Notes: generated by a model from the sequence alone, not told the origin. A stretch of DNA of 36,061 bases from Phocaeicola sartorii JCM 17136 = DSM 21941 (GCF_000614185.1 NZ_BAKM01000041.1:1-36061), one strand, 5' to 3'; shown: positions 1 through 7,757, counted from the stretch's first letter. Numbers and translations are program-made.

Positions 1-640
1 CTCCGGCTATGTAGGGGCTTCTGTCATTACCCTGTCATTGTCCTTTCAGCCTCCTTTCAGGCTTGAAGTCAACCATTTTTAGTGTCACTTGCCTTCTTTG
101 ATTCTTCTATTTCCATGGTTAAATTGCCTTTGTCGACTGCAAATTTACGAATCCAGCGCTAAAGTGAAACTTCACTGATACCATATTTTTCATCGCCATA
201 CCTCGACTTAGACGATCTGAGATGACTTCACTGGCGATAAAGCAGCGTTCTGCATCACATAACTTGTTTGTTAATGAATAACTCATGTACGTTTTTTTGT
301 GGCTACACGAGGCAACCGATTTCAGGGAAAAATATCCCACTGAAAAAAGTAAGATATCTTCGTGGGCAAAGTAAGATATGTTCCTAGGCAAAGTAATACC
401 GCTTACTTGGCTCACGAAGTCCACATACTTTTCTTTACAACCAAACAGACCTCACAGCTATCTCATGCCAGTGACGATCATTTTGTTACTTGCCCTTTTG
501 GGTGAAAGGAGACAACAGTACGGCTGAAACGGGAGTGAGGGGATGTGGTTTCAGTTTTAACCGGCTGATTGTCTGAGGGTATTGCATAAAATGAAAGGGT
601 GATGGGAGAAAGGGGAATGTTGACTTAGCGGGGGGAGAAT
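1..640. other. Gene-poor stretch, no supported gene
   Basis: I find no convincing gene here. The only open frames are short, lack a ribosome binding site and resemble no family I know. The stretch carries A/T-rich text followed by a G-rich part (about 520-640) leading into a degenerate repeat array. It may hold the end of transcription units lying left of the window. Confidence 0.5.
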
Positions 641-642
641 GC

Positions 643-840
643 GATGAACAAGCTAGGTTTGTACACTGAACGGACTAGGTCTGTGCGCGGAACAGACTAG
701 GCTTGTTCACTGAACAGGCTAGGTCTGTTCACGAAACATGCTGGCGTGTTTAAAAAACGTATAGTTGTTTTTAAAAAAGATGAAGATCTATTTTTAAAAG
801 ATGAAGGCGTATTTTAAAAATATGGTGGCTTTTGTATGTA
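643..840. repeat. Degenerate ~21-22 bp tandem repeat array
   Basis: About eight imperfect units of 21-22 bp follow one another. The first four share the pattern CTAGGTyTGTnCnCtGAACA. The last four drift to TTTAAAA-rich versions (for example GTGTTTAAAAAACG) with the same period. Several units are self-complementary: GTCTGT (679-684) faces ACAGAC (692-697), and TGAACAG (711-717) faces CTGTTCA (725-731). There are no constant repeats with unique spacers, so this is not a CRISPR array. It lies about 160 bp upstream of the rSAM/lipoprotein genes. Function unknown. Confidence 0.6.
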
Positions 841-863
841 TCGCACCCTACTCCATCAGCCAT

Positions 864-922
864 TGCACCAACTTTCAGTACATAATGAATCCGCCAACAA
901 ATATTACTGAAGAATTGGTGCA
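864..922. other. Long hairpin upstream of the rSAM/lipoprotein genes
   Basis: TGCACCAA (864-871) pairs with TTGGTGCA (915-922), and TTCAGTA (874-880) pairs with TACTGAA (905-911). The two stems are separated by a small internal loop and enclose about 24 nt. No T-run follows on the plus strand, so it is not a plain terminator. It sits 75 bp before the first lipoprotein start and could be a leader structure or protein binding site (inference). Confidence 0.55.
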
Positions 923-997
923 GTCTTCTGCAGGTTCGTGCATTTTAAAAGAAAGGACTGATTGTTAACGGCTTTAATATTTAATATGAGGACAAAC

Positions 998-1438
998 ATG
1001 AATGCAAAAAAGAAAACACTGATGTACCGCCTTTTGTCCGGGGCATTGGTTTTGTTGGGATTCTCGGCATGTAGTGACGAGGAGGAAGAATTGATTTGTA
1101 TGTACGGCACTATAGCGAAGCACTACATTCGCTCCTTGGTGACGGATGCGGACGAGAAACCGATTGAAGGTATCCGGACAGTGCTGGAATATAAAGGTAT
1201 AAATGGAGAACTGGTCAGAGATACGACCTATACCAATGCAAAAGGCAGGACCGAGCAGGACTTGTCAGGAGGGATGGATGACTTGGAAACCGCCAAGGCC
1301 AAACTGACCTTTGAGGATGTGGATGGTGCGAAAAACGGTTCGTTCAAATCACACACTGTAGAAGTCTCGATTAAGGATACTTATTTTGGAAGAGAGGAAA
1401 TCCGCGTCAAATTGGAGGAAAGGGAGAGTGATGAATGA
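998..1438 (+). CDS. Putative lipoprotein of an rSAM/lipoprotein system
   Basis: A 146-residue exported protein. The N-terminus has lysines, a hydrophobic core and a lipobox LGFSAC with the lipidated Cys at residue 25, followed by an acidic stretch and the motif MYG. The rest (from about residue 40) looks like a small beta-sandwich with 'EKPIEGIRTVLEY', typical of carboxypeptidase-regulatory-like domains. The MYG motif just after the lipidation site and the adjacent radical SAM enzyme match the family I know as the putative lipoprotein of the rSAM/lipoprotein system (TIGR04134 type). I chose the ATG at 998 because GAGGACAAAC precedes it and a signal peptide starts there; a TTG at 962 would only add non-signal residues. 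The stop overlaps the start of the radical SAM gene by 8 bp, so the two are probably translationally coupled. It is presumably anchored in an outer or inner membrane; what the enzyme does to it is unknown. Confidence 0.8.
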   Translation: MNAKKKTLMYRLLSGALVLLGFSACSDEEEELICMYGTIAKHYIRSLVTDADEKPIEGIRTVLEYKGINGELVRDTTYTNAKGRTEQDLSGGMDDLETAKAKLTFEDVDGAKNGSFKSHTVEVSIKDTYFGREEIRVKLEERESDE

Positions 1439-2505
1439 GCTTTATCCCTGCGCCATCGTCTCGGGCTTGAGATTGCGCGGAAACTGAACAATGATTTGGT
1501 GAACCGGCATCCTTTGAAACAATTGTTTTGGGAATGCACCTTAAGGTGTAATTTGCATTGCCGCCATTGTGGCAGCGATTGTAAGAAAATGGCCGGCATC
1601 CCGATATGCCGAAAGAAGATTTTCTAAAGGTGCTGGATAGTGTGGCGAGGCAGACCGATCCTCATAAGGTATTTGTCATTATTACGGGGGGCGAACCGTT
1701 GATGCGTGAAGATTTGGAAGAGTGCGGACGGGCAATTTATGACAAAGGCTTTCCGTGGGGAATGGTAACGAATGGGTTGTATATGACACGCGAACGCTTC
1801 CGCCGTTTACGTTCGTCGGGGTTGCATACGGCTACAGTCAGCCTGGATGGGTTTGCAGCGGATCACAACTGGATGAGGGGAAATGCACAAAGCTTTGAGC
1901 GGGCTGTGGAGGCCATACGCATCATGGCGGAAGAGCCCGGCTTTGTTTTTGATGTAGTGACTTGTGTCAACAAGCATAGTTACATGCGGCTGGAAGAGAT
2001 GAAAGAATTCCTGTTGAGCATAGGGGTGAGGCGCTGGCGGCTTTTCACGGTTTTCCCCGTGGGAAGGGCTGCAAAAGATCAGGAGTTACAACTTTCCAAC
2101 GAGGATTTCCGTGGGGTGATGGACTTTATAAAAGGTACGCGCAAGGAAGGACGTATCCGGTTGAATTATGGTTGCGAGGGCTTTTTGGGTAACTATGAGG
2201 GAGAGGTGCGTGATTATTTCTTTGCCTGTCAGGCTGGGGTGTCGGTGGGTTCTGTATTGGTGGACGGGGCTATTTCTGCCTGTCCCAGCATTCGCGCGGA
2301 TTATCATCAGGGAAATATCTATCAAGATGATTTCATGGAGGTTTGGAACACCAGGTATCAGCCTTATCGTGATCGTGAATGGATGCGTAAAGGGGAGTGC
2401 GGGGACTGCCAGTTTTTCCGATATTGCAAGGGTAGCGGTATGCATTTGCGTGATGGAAACGGGGAGTTGCTGTTCTGCCATCTGAAGAGAATACAAAAAC
2501 TTTAA
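1431..2505 (+). pseudogene. Radical SAM/SPASM enzyme of the rSAM/lipoprotein system, frame broken twice
   Basis: The gene starts at the ATG overlapping the end of the upstream lipoprotein. Read through two one-base losses it gives about 358 residues. Near residue 40 lies CNLHCRHC, the CxxxCxxC that holds the radical SAM 4Fe-4S cluster. 'ITGGEPLMRED' is the GGEP SAM-binding motif. The C-terminal part has a SPASM/twitch-like Cys pattern (ACPSIR, GECGDC, FRYCKG, LLFCH) for auxiliary clusters. The order and wording match the enzyme of the rSAM/lipoprotein system (TIGR04133 type). Break 1 is at 1446-1449, where CCC is expected to be CCCC. Break 2 is at 1600-1603, again a C run one short. Without repair only 1606-2505 is open, and that fragment lacks the cluster motif. 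Both losses being in C runs makes consensus error likely, so the real gene may be intact. Confidence 0.8.
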
Positions 2506-2516
2506 ATAGACTGGAT

Positions 2517-2987
2517 ATGGAAAAAAGAAAATTAGTGAGCAGGATACTGGCCGGCACGTTGAGTGTCTTGGGCTTTGCGGGTTGTGACGGATCGGGCGGA
2601 AACGAGGATATGTATGGTTGCCCTATCGTTGATTTTCAGGTGAAGGGAACGGTGCTCTCGGAGGAGGACGTGCCGTTGGAGGGTATCCGGGTGGTGGTAA
2701 GAACTGCTTGGGACAATGCGGATGATAATGCCGATACGGTATATACAAATGCGAAAGGAGAGTTCAAGAGCCATGAGTTGTCCACTGTAGCCATTGATCA
2801 GCAGAAGGTTTATTTTGACGATACGGACGGTGAGAACAAGGGAGGTGCCTTTAAATCGGATTCCATAGCCTTGGAGAAGATGGATAAGAAACAGTTGAAA
2901 AAAGGGAATGGCTGGTTTGAGGGGCAATTTGAGTACACTGCTCCGGTAGTCAAACTATCGAAAGAAGAGAAAAAACCGGAAGAATAA
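2517..2987 (+). CDS. Second putative lipoprotein of the rSAM/lipoprotein system
   Basis: 156 residues, built like the first lipoprotein: basic N-terminus, hydrophobic core, lipobox LGFAGC with Cys at residue 23, a Gly/acidic spacer and MYGCPIVDF. A regulatory-like beta domain follows, with 'VPLEGIRVVVRT' and 'TVYTNAKGEF'; the equivalent 'TTYTNAKGRT' occurs in the first lipoprotein. The shared text shows the two are paralogues flanking one enzyme. It starts 11 bp after the radical SAM gene, so the three genes form an operon. The MYG(T/C) motif next to the lipidated Cys is a natural candidate for the enzyme's recognition site (inference). The C-terminus is rich in Lys and Glu. Confidence 0.8.
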   Translation: MEKRKLVSRILAGTLSVLGFAGCDGSGGNEDMYGCPIVDFQVKGTVLSEEDVPLEGIRVVVRTAWDNADDNADTVYTNAKGEFKSHELSTVAIDQQKVYFDDTDGENKGGAFKSDSIALEKMDKKQLKKGNGWFEGQFEYTAPVVKLSKEEKKPEE

Positions 2988-3041
2988 CGAACGAAACACT
3001 CACTTGTTTGTTTTCTGGTAAAACCTTAATTTATGTGAGTG

Positions 3042-3206
3042 ATGAATGCATGGTATAAGATTTGGGATATTTTCTTTCCGGAAAAGAAAGAACTTACAGA
3101 TGGCTATGTGGCAGACAAGGAAGAGGATATGCTTTCGAACTACATGGAGCTGGATGCGTTGATGCAGGTCATTTTTCCATTGAAAGAAGGAGAGGCTGAC
3201 AATTAG
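3042..3206 (+). CDS. 54-residue protein at the end of the rSAM/lipoprotein operon
   Basis: A short open frame begins at ATG 3042 and encodes MNAWYKIWDIFFPEKKELTD and on to 54 residues. It is acidic in its second half and has no signal peptide. It follows the second lipoprotein by 54 bp on the same strand. Its stop codon overlaps the stop codon of the convergent comM half (3203-3205 against 3204-3206). I do not recognise a family. Aromatic and acidic residues in a regular pattern suggest a real small protein rather than noise. An upstream in-frame GTG at 3033 is a possible alternative start. Confidence 0.45.
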   Translation: MNAWYKIWDIFFPEKKELTDGYVADKEEDMLSNYMELDALMQVIFPLKEGEADN

Positions 3207-3899
3207 CCCGCCCATCCTTCCCGGTCCAGGTTTCTATAACTGATCGCTTCTGCCAGGTGGGTGGAACGGATGTGCTCGCTATGATCCAGATCGGCAATGG
3301 TACGTGCCACTTTTAGGATGCGGTCATAGGCGCGTGCCGACAAGTTGAGGCGTGTCATGGCGGCACGGAGTAAATCCAACCCCTGCTCATCGGGCCGGGC
3401 ATACTGATGGAGCAGTCCGGCCTCCATTTGTGCGTTGCAATAAATGCCCGGATGCGCGGCAAAGCGTTGTGCCTGTATCTTGCGCGCTTCTATTACCCGT
3501 CCGCGTATGCTGGCACTGTTTTCCGCACGGTTTTCCTCCGCCATCTTTTCGAAGGGGACGGGGACGATTTCTATCTGGATATCAATGCGGTCCAGCAGAG
3601 GTCCGGAGATGCGGTTCAAGTAGCGCTGCACTTGTCCCGGGTTGCAGACACAGGTCCGCGTTGGGTGATTGTAATATCCGCATGGGCATGGGTTCATGCT
3701 GGCCACCAACATAAAACTGGCGGGATAGTCCAGACTGTATTTGGCGCGTGAAATGGAAATGTGCCTGTCTTCCAAAGGCTGGCGCAACACCTCGAGCACG
3801 CCTCTGTTGAACTCGGGCAGTTCATCCAGAAAAAGCAATCCATTGTGGGCAAGACTGATCTCTCCGGGTTGGGGATTGGCTCCGCCGCCTACCATGGCG
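3203..3899 (-). pseudogene. comM: C-terminal part of comM/YifB AAA ATPase, cut by island insertion
   Basis: About 231 residues of the Mg-chelatase-like AAA ATPase ComM (YifB). Seen here: GGGANPQPGEISLAHNG, the Walker B-like LLFLDELPEF, the family signature ASMNPCPCGYY with its Cys-rich CVCNPGQ, the sensor region GPLLDRIDIQIE, and a C-terminal helical lid. ComM is a DNA helicase that helps branch migration during natural transformation in other bacteria. The upstream half lies 28.6 kb away at 32529-33370. The join at GT restores ...TISQ-VAMVGGG in frame, for a total of 512 residues, the usual family size. As it stands neither half can make a complete AAA module, because Walker A is on the other part. 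The ATG at 3895 could start a fragment, but I see no ribosome binding site for it. Confidence 0.93.
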
Positions 3900-3932
3900 A
3901 CAACACTAATTAACTATTAGGTGGTGGATTGG
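3872..3932. other. attL-type junction of the island
   Basis: Chromosomal comM text runs up to GGCG (3896-3899). The crossover dinucleotide is AC (3900-3901). Then the island arm follows: AACACTAATTAACTATTAG and GTGGTGGATT. Its mirror at the right end is TATGTT before AC and CCACC further in. With the arms put together, TGTT-GT-AACA is the centre of a near-palindrome. Only a two-base core is shared between the two junctions, as expected for a large serine integrase. Confidence 0.85.
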
Positions 3933-3966
3933 TATTTTTGAACTTTATATAAACAACCAATCATGC

Positions 3967-4003
3967 AAAAAAAAAGAGGAACTATACGAAATGTATGCTC
4001 CTC
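3967..4003 (-). terminator. Intrinsic terminator after the Rpn-like gene
   Basis: On the minus strand GAGGAGCATAC pairs imperfectly with GTATAGTTCCTC, followed by nine T. It lies 30 bp past the gene's stop and would also insulate the island end from comM. Confidence 0.7.
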
Positions 4004-4032
4004 CTAAACAGTGTTATATAGAGAAACTTGTT

Positions 4033-4922
4033 TTATAGTTCTTCAATTTCTTCTTTGGTCAATCCAGTTGCTCCCATAATTAACTTTATTGAGGTTCCAG
4101 ATGATTTTAAATAACGGGCAACTTCTATTGCTTTTTTTCTTTCTCCTTTATTTATTCCTTCTTCAATCCCTTCCGCCCTGCCCTCTTCCCGTTCAGTATT
4201 GATATTGTCACGAAGGATTACAATATTATCCAAGTGAGATAATAGGCAGCAAGCTCATCCTTGGTCATGCTATCCAGTTTCAACCTTTCACGAGCCTCCT
4301 CAAGACCGGGAGCTGTAGCTGTGGAAGGTATCTCCCCAGTGTTAAGATAATAGATCCATTCTTCCAGGGGACTTTTTGCTATCTGATTAAAACCGTTCAC
4401 TTTCAGGATATAATATTCAGGATATAGCTGGCTTACCGTATCCACCTTGAATGTCTGCTTCTGGAATGGAGTGAGTTCCAGGAGATCATTGGTGTGGATC
4501 CCCCTGAATTCCGTCTTTCCATGATAGACGAAGTCCCTGCCATGCCCTAGGGAGAAGTAGACTATATTGACACTATATACTTTACGGACCTTGTCATAAC
4601 TCTCCCCTCTGTTGATATACTCAGTGACCAGTTTGGAAGTTCCGAACAACATACGCTGGAAGTAGGCATATTCATTATTGTTCTGTACCTCTATCAATAC
4701 CAGCTCACCCCTGGAGTTCTCGGCAAGCATATCCACACGGTTATACTTGTCATATTCGTCCTCCTGGTTGCTCTCGCTCTCAAGAAGCCTCTGGATAATG
4801 ATCCTCTCACCCAATAACGTGGTGAGCAGGCCTTCAAGCACACTGAAGTTTGCCTTGTTTCTGAGCAGACGTTTCATCGCCCAGTCAAAACGGATTATCT
4901 GGTTTTTATTGTTGCTGTTCAT
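4033..4922 (-). pseudogene. Rpn-family nuclease/transposase-like protein, frame broken
   Basis: About 295 residues when the break is repaired. The N-terminal part has 'IRFDWAMKRLLRNKANFSVL' and 'RVDMLAENSRGELVLIEVQN', where D and E-x-Q form the PD-(D/E)xK nuclease core of Rpn (recombination-promoting nuclease, formerly PDDEXK transposase) proteins. The C-terminus has a charged 'EGRAEGIEEGINKGERKK' stretch and a short helical tail usual for the family. The break lies near 4226: the first frame ends in YYLTWIIL, while the expected continuation is YY-x-HLDNIVILRD, which needs one extra base. The start at 4922 is the only ATG before the conserved domain. Rpn proteins are common on Bacteroides mobile elements; some are endonucleases linked to phage defence. 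A role in moving this island is not supported, since a serine integrase is present. Confidence 0.8.
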
Positions 4923-4985
4923 AATGGTCTGATATATGGGTTACTACAAAGATAGGCAAAAAACTCAAGACCTCCAAAATAAAAT

Positions 4986-5021
4986 GATAAAAGCGGCTAT
5001 TCTCAACGAACCGCCACTTTT
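4986..5021 (-). terminator. Intrinsic terminator after the 74-residue gene
   Basis: On the minus strand AAAAGTGGC pairs with GCCGCTTTT (one G-T pair) around a 15-nt loop. It lies 37 bp beyond the stop at 5058. Confidence 0.55.
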
Positions 5022-5057
5022 GTTGTTTCAATTAACTTATTGTCCTTATGAAGGAAT

Positions 5058-5282
5058 CTATTTTAGAACAATCTTTTGATATATTCTGTTCAAGGACTCT
5101 GTGTCCAGTTCTTCTATCCTTATTATATATAATGTATCCGTCACATACACTTCTTTTTCTCCAAGAAATATGTATGCGGCATCAAAGTACCAGTTCTTAC
5201 CTCTCACCCTCATGTCTATTCTGATATCGTTTTGTATCTCACAGACTTTTCTTATAGCCTCAGTCAGTTCTGTTCTTTCCAT
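5058..5282 (-). CDS. Hypothetical 74-residue protein
   Basis: The start is set at ATG 5282 (MERTELTEAIRKV) because AAAGGAG lies seven bases upstream. A longer version from 5342 would run through that ribosome binding site. The protein is soluble, with a predicted alpha-beta-beta pattern: an N-terminal helix, 'IRIDMRVRGKNWYFDAAYIF', and a C-terminal helix ending in KIVLK. I do not recognise a family. It has its own terminator and stands alone between the Rpn-like gene and the rightward operon. Confidence 0.65.
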   Translation of the reverse strand: MERTELTEAIRKVCEIQNDIRIDMRVRGKNWYFDAAYIFLGEKEVYVTDTLYIIRIEELDTESLNRIYQKIVLK

Positions 5283-5366
5283 ACAATGCTCCTTTATCCG
5301 GATATAACAGAGCGCCCGGATCTTTGTTTGCGGACTTTTCATTTATATATCAAAGTGTGGCCGTTT

Positions 5367-5684
5367 ATTTTTCTCCTTCCTGAAACCTTCCAAACCCTTA
5401 TATATGAGAAAAAGCCTGGAGCATATACAGCACCATTGGAATAAGGTGCTTCAGCTTCAGGCATTAATGATAAAAATAATTACCGGGTTAATTCTAATTT
5501 CAGATAATGGTTAGAGATTTAATTCGAGGGACAGCAACGGTACGAGTAGTTTTCACAGCTTTAGTCTTGATTACCCAAAGTATGCAGTCTGTCGGAAAGT
5601 CAAGTCAGATCGAGGAGGTTTGATGACGGCTTTTCTTTTTTTCTTCCCCTTTCTTGAATCCTTCAAAGCCTTATATGTGAGAAG
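5367..5684. repeat. Two imperfect ~46 bp direct repeats in an intergenic region
   Basis: Copy 1 (5367-5413) and copy 2 (5637-5684) share a pyrimidine tract, then CTTGAA/CTGAA, CCTTC-AAA-CC and TTATATrTGAGAA. They lie 270 bp apart in the region between the leftward small gene and the rightward mini-protein operon. Copy 1 is followed at once by a nested hairpin. They may be promoter or regulator sites. Outside the hairpin I see no gene between 5343 and 5734. Confidence 0.45.
5414..5462. other. Nested two-stem hairpin
   Basis: The outer stem GCCTGGAGC (5414-5422) pairs with GCTTCAGGC (5454-5462) with one mismatch. An inner stem AGCACC (5429-5434) pairs with GGTGCT (5445-5450). Only three T in the next ten bases follow, so termination is doubtful. 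It may be a structured RNA leader or a protein binding site. Confidence 0.5.
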
Positions 5685-5734
5685 AATATATAAGAGAATA
5701 GAAACGTAATAACAATCAATTAAAAATTAGAGAA

Positions 5735-5917
5735 ATGGGAAATTTAGTAAAAGCATTGAAGATCGCCGCAAATGTAGCGGAGATCATCGTGGCAGGTTCA
5801 GTAGTAATAGAACTTGCAGAGAAGTATGGTGGCAGATTGGGAAAGAAAAAATCCGCCACGGGTAAAGTCGCTACGGATACTGCGGCGACAATAACTGATA
5901 ATACGTCCGATGAATGA
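5735..5917 (+). CDS. 60-residue small protein with hydrophobic helix and basic stretch
   Basis: The ATG follows TTAGAGAA. The first half is an alanine/isoleucine-rich, possibly membrane-active helix (ALKIAANVAEIIVAGSVVIE). A basic GRLGKKK segment and a Thr/Ala/Asp-rich tail follow. There is no signal peptide or lipobox. The stop (TGA 5915-5917) overlaps the ATG of a second mini-protein as ATGA, so the two are translationally coupled. I do not recognise either. Size, charge and coupling recall small toxins, holin-like or membrane-targeting peptides, but nothing decides between these. Confidence 0.6.
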   Translation: MGNLVKALKIAANVAEIIVAGSVVIELAEKYGGRLGKKKSATGKVATDTAATITDNTSDE

Positions 5918-6015
5918 ATTATGACAAGGCACAGGACGTAGTTATAACGGTGCTGGAGGTGATAGCTTCGGTACTGAAAGGAATCAAGAAGTTGAAGAGT
6001 TTGAAGAAGAAATAA
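5914..6015 (+). CDS. 33-residue coupled mini-protein
   Basis: It starts at the ATG inside the stop of the preceding gene (ATGA overlap) and encodes MNYDKAQDVVITVLEVIASV followed by a Lys-rich end (KGIKKLKSLKKK). The helix is amphipathic: hydrophobic in the middle, strongly basic at the end. Such overlap with the previous gene argues that it is translated. Function unknown. Confidence 0.5.
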   Translation: MNYDKAQDVVITVLEVIASVLKGIKKLKSLKKK

Positions 6016-6077
6016 CGGACTTTTCGACTTCTTTTTGTTTACCGGATTTTATTGACAACTAAAAAATAACAAAGAGT

Positions 6078-7124
6078 ATGGAAACAATGACTAATGAACT
6101 TACTGTCATTCCAGGAACAATCGGAATGATGACAAGAATGATGGATGTGATTAATACAGAGGAAATCGAAGATGCTGTAATCGTATCGGAAGAAGAACAG
6201 GAAGAACATCCCAATTTCATAGAATCGAACACTTCGGGTATTACACTTGAAGAACTGGAGAGTAATTGCATTGTACCCAGTTTTGGAGACAATCAACTAA
6301 CAATCAGCCACCAGACATTCATACACCGGATCGAGGAGGCTGCAAGGACTTATTTTACGGGTGAGAACTTTGGAAACACGGAAATCAGAGTCTCACATAG
6401 AATCCTGGGCAGGGTTCCGGGAGCATTAACCAAAAAGAAGGAGGAACTGAAACCGGAAGATGAAACGATTTATTACCAACGTATGGCTTTCTGTTTTCAT
6501 ATCCGTTCCATGAGCAGAATGATGAACGGAGAAGAAGTGCATCTTTGCATAGGTGGGGTACGTAGTTTGAATGAGGAGAACTTATACAACCGGAAATCAC
6601 CGGAGAAATTTAAAATCTTTATCGGATGGAGAGTGAAAGTTTGTTCAAATCTAATGTTGACCAATGATGGCCTGACCGGACGGCTGGAAGTAATGAGTGA
6701 TGCAGATATATACAGTTCGGCACTCAGACTATTTCAAGACTTTAATCCCGAACAAAATCTCAGGCTGCTTGAAAATCTGGGAAGGACGAAGATTTCACAG
6801 GAACAGTTTTGTCAGATAATTGGCAGGCTTAGGCTATATCAAGCCTTACCTGCATCCCAACTTGGAGAACTGCCAAAGGTGATTTTAGGTGATTCCAATG
6901 TAAACGCAGCTACGAAAGGTTATATAGAAAACCCTAATTTCGGATTACGTGGAAGAGGGAATATTTCATGCTGGGATTTGATGCAGCTTCTTAATGACGC
7001 CGCCAAACAGTCCTACATAGACAAGTTCTTGGAGAGGAACCGGAACTGCACTGACTTTGCGATTGGTATCCAAAAAGCTTTAAACGGTGAGGATGCTGAG
7101 AACTATGGATGGTTTTTGAGTTAG
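6078..7124 (+). CDS. DUF3871 family protein
   Basis: 348 residues. An acidic N-terminus (about 1-70) is followed by 'LTISHQTFIHRIEEAARTYF', 'EIRVSHRILGRVPGALTKKK', 'YYQRMAFCFHIRS', 'LCIGGVRSLNEENLYN' and 'PEKFKIFIGWRVKVCSNLML'. These phrases match DUF3871, a family found on Bacteroides mobile elements and phages. Its function is not established; the family has a fold-level likeness to DUF932-type plasmid proteins in my memory, which I cannot check here. The start ATG follows AACAAAGAGT. It opens the main rightward gene block and is followed by a strong terminator. Confidence 0.75.
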   Translation: METMTNELTVIPGTIGMMTRMMDVINTEEIEDAVIVSEEEQEEHPNFIESNTSGITLEELESNCIVPSFGDNQLTISHQTFIHRIEEAARTYFTGENFGNTEIRVSHRILGRVPGALTKKKEELKPEDETIYYQRMAFCFHIRSMSRMMNGEEVHLCIGGVRSLNEENLYNRKSPEKFKIFIGWRVKVCSNLMLTNDGLTGRLEVMSDADIYSSALRLFQDFNPEQNLRLLENLGRTKISQEQFCQIIGRLRLYQALPASQLGELPKVILGDSNVNAATKGYIENPNFGLRGRGNISCWDLMQLLNDAAKQSYIDKFLERNRNCTDFAIGIQKALNGEDAENYGWFLS

Positions 7125-7147
7125 ACCTGAAAAATAAATTGACTCAC

Positions 7148-7194
7148 AAGGGAGAAAGAACTGAAATAACAAACATGGTCTTTCTCCCTTTTTT
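7148..7194 (+). terminator. Strong intrinsic terminator after the DUF3871 gene
   Basis: AAGGGAGAAAGA (7148-7159) pairs perfectly with TCTTTCTCCCTT (7179-7190), followed by T residues. It ends the first transcription unit of the rightward block. Confidence 0.85.
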
Positions 7195-7220
7195 GTTGAA
7201 CCCTTTGACAGATATATGAT

Positions 7221-7373
7221 ATGGAAGTGAATGATATTATGACATACATAGACAGATTGCCGCAAGGCTGTTCTGATAAAAGATGTGCTGAGATTCTGAA
7301 GGAATTACCGGATGAATGTCAGTCACGTATAGATGAATGTAAGAAAGGTGCTTATTCTAAATCATTGCAATAG
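7221..7373 (+). CDS. Hypothetical 50-residue protein
   Basis: ATG 7221 opens a frame encoding MEVNDIMTYIDRLPQGCSDK and on to 50 residues. Two or three amphipathic helices and three Cys residues can be seen (GCSDK, RCAEI, DECKK). It is soluble and has no signal. It lies 19 bp before the next gene. No family recognised; the regular codon use and helical pattern favour a real gene. Confidence 0.5.
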   Translation: MEVNDIMTYIDRLPQGCSDKRCAEILKELPDECQSRIDECKKGAYSKSLQ

Positions 7374-7392
7374 GAATAATATATAAACAATA

Positions 7393-7683
7393 ATGAATAT
7401 TATGGAAAGACATGAACTGGAAAACAGCAGGGAATTCAAGGCTGCAAAAGAACTTGAACATGCCCTGAACGACTATGGGTGGAATGAGAAAAGGTTCGCT
7501 ATTGCAGTTACCACATTCCACAAGACCCTACAACAGACCTTATTCAGAAGTATGGTTGAAGTGATTAAAACAATGGGAAGTGAAGGTTACGGATATGACC
7601 TGAGGAACAAAGCTTCGCATGAGATTTGTAAGAAGATAGTGGAATCGGGAGTTCTGGAGGACGAGACGATACCATTCATCTGA
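7393..7683 (+). CDS. Hypothetical 96-residue helical protein
   Basis: Soluble and helical, with 'ELENSREFKAAKELEHALN', 'KRFAIAVTTFHKTLQQTLFR' and 'NKASHEICKKIVES'. A second ATG at 7402 (MERHEL) is also possible as the start. I know similar proteins only as conserved hypotheticals on Bacteroides mobile elements. It follows the 50-residue gene closely and is followed by a terminator. Confidence 0.6.
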   Translation: MNIMERHELENSREFKAAKELEHALNDYGWNEKRFAIAVTTFHKTLQQTLFRSMVEVIKTMGSEGYGYDLRNKASHEICKKIVESGVLEDETIPFI

Positions 7684-7715
7684 AACGGTTGAGACATACC
7701 GAGATAATATTCCGG

Positions 7716-7757
7716 GGAGGGATATTTCCGATTGAAAGGAAGTATCCCTCCTTTTTT
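7716..7757 (+). terminator. Intrinsic terminator
   Basis: GGAGGGATA (7716-7724) pairs perfectly with TATCCCTCC (7743-7751), followed by six T. It shows that the next gene starts at 7788, after the terminator, and not at an upstream in-frame ATG at 7689. Confidence 0.85.

Noticed and set aside
119..424. Open frame on the minus strand, 101 codons
   Set aside because: No ribosome binding site, no recognisable domain and unusual composition; likely chance.
643..840. CRISPR array
   Set aside because: Units drift gradually and have no constant repeat/unique spacer pattern; no cas genes are present.
2086..2496. Long antisense frames opposite the radical SAM gene
   Set aside because: These are shadows of the coding strand without start signals or recognisable content.
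4033..4922. Rpn-like protein as the transposase that moved the island
   Set aside because: The island ends fit a serine-integrase attP; Rpn proteins are not known to place defined att sites in comM.
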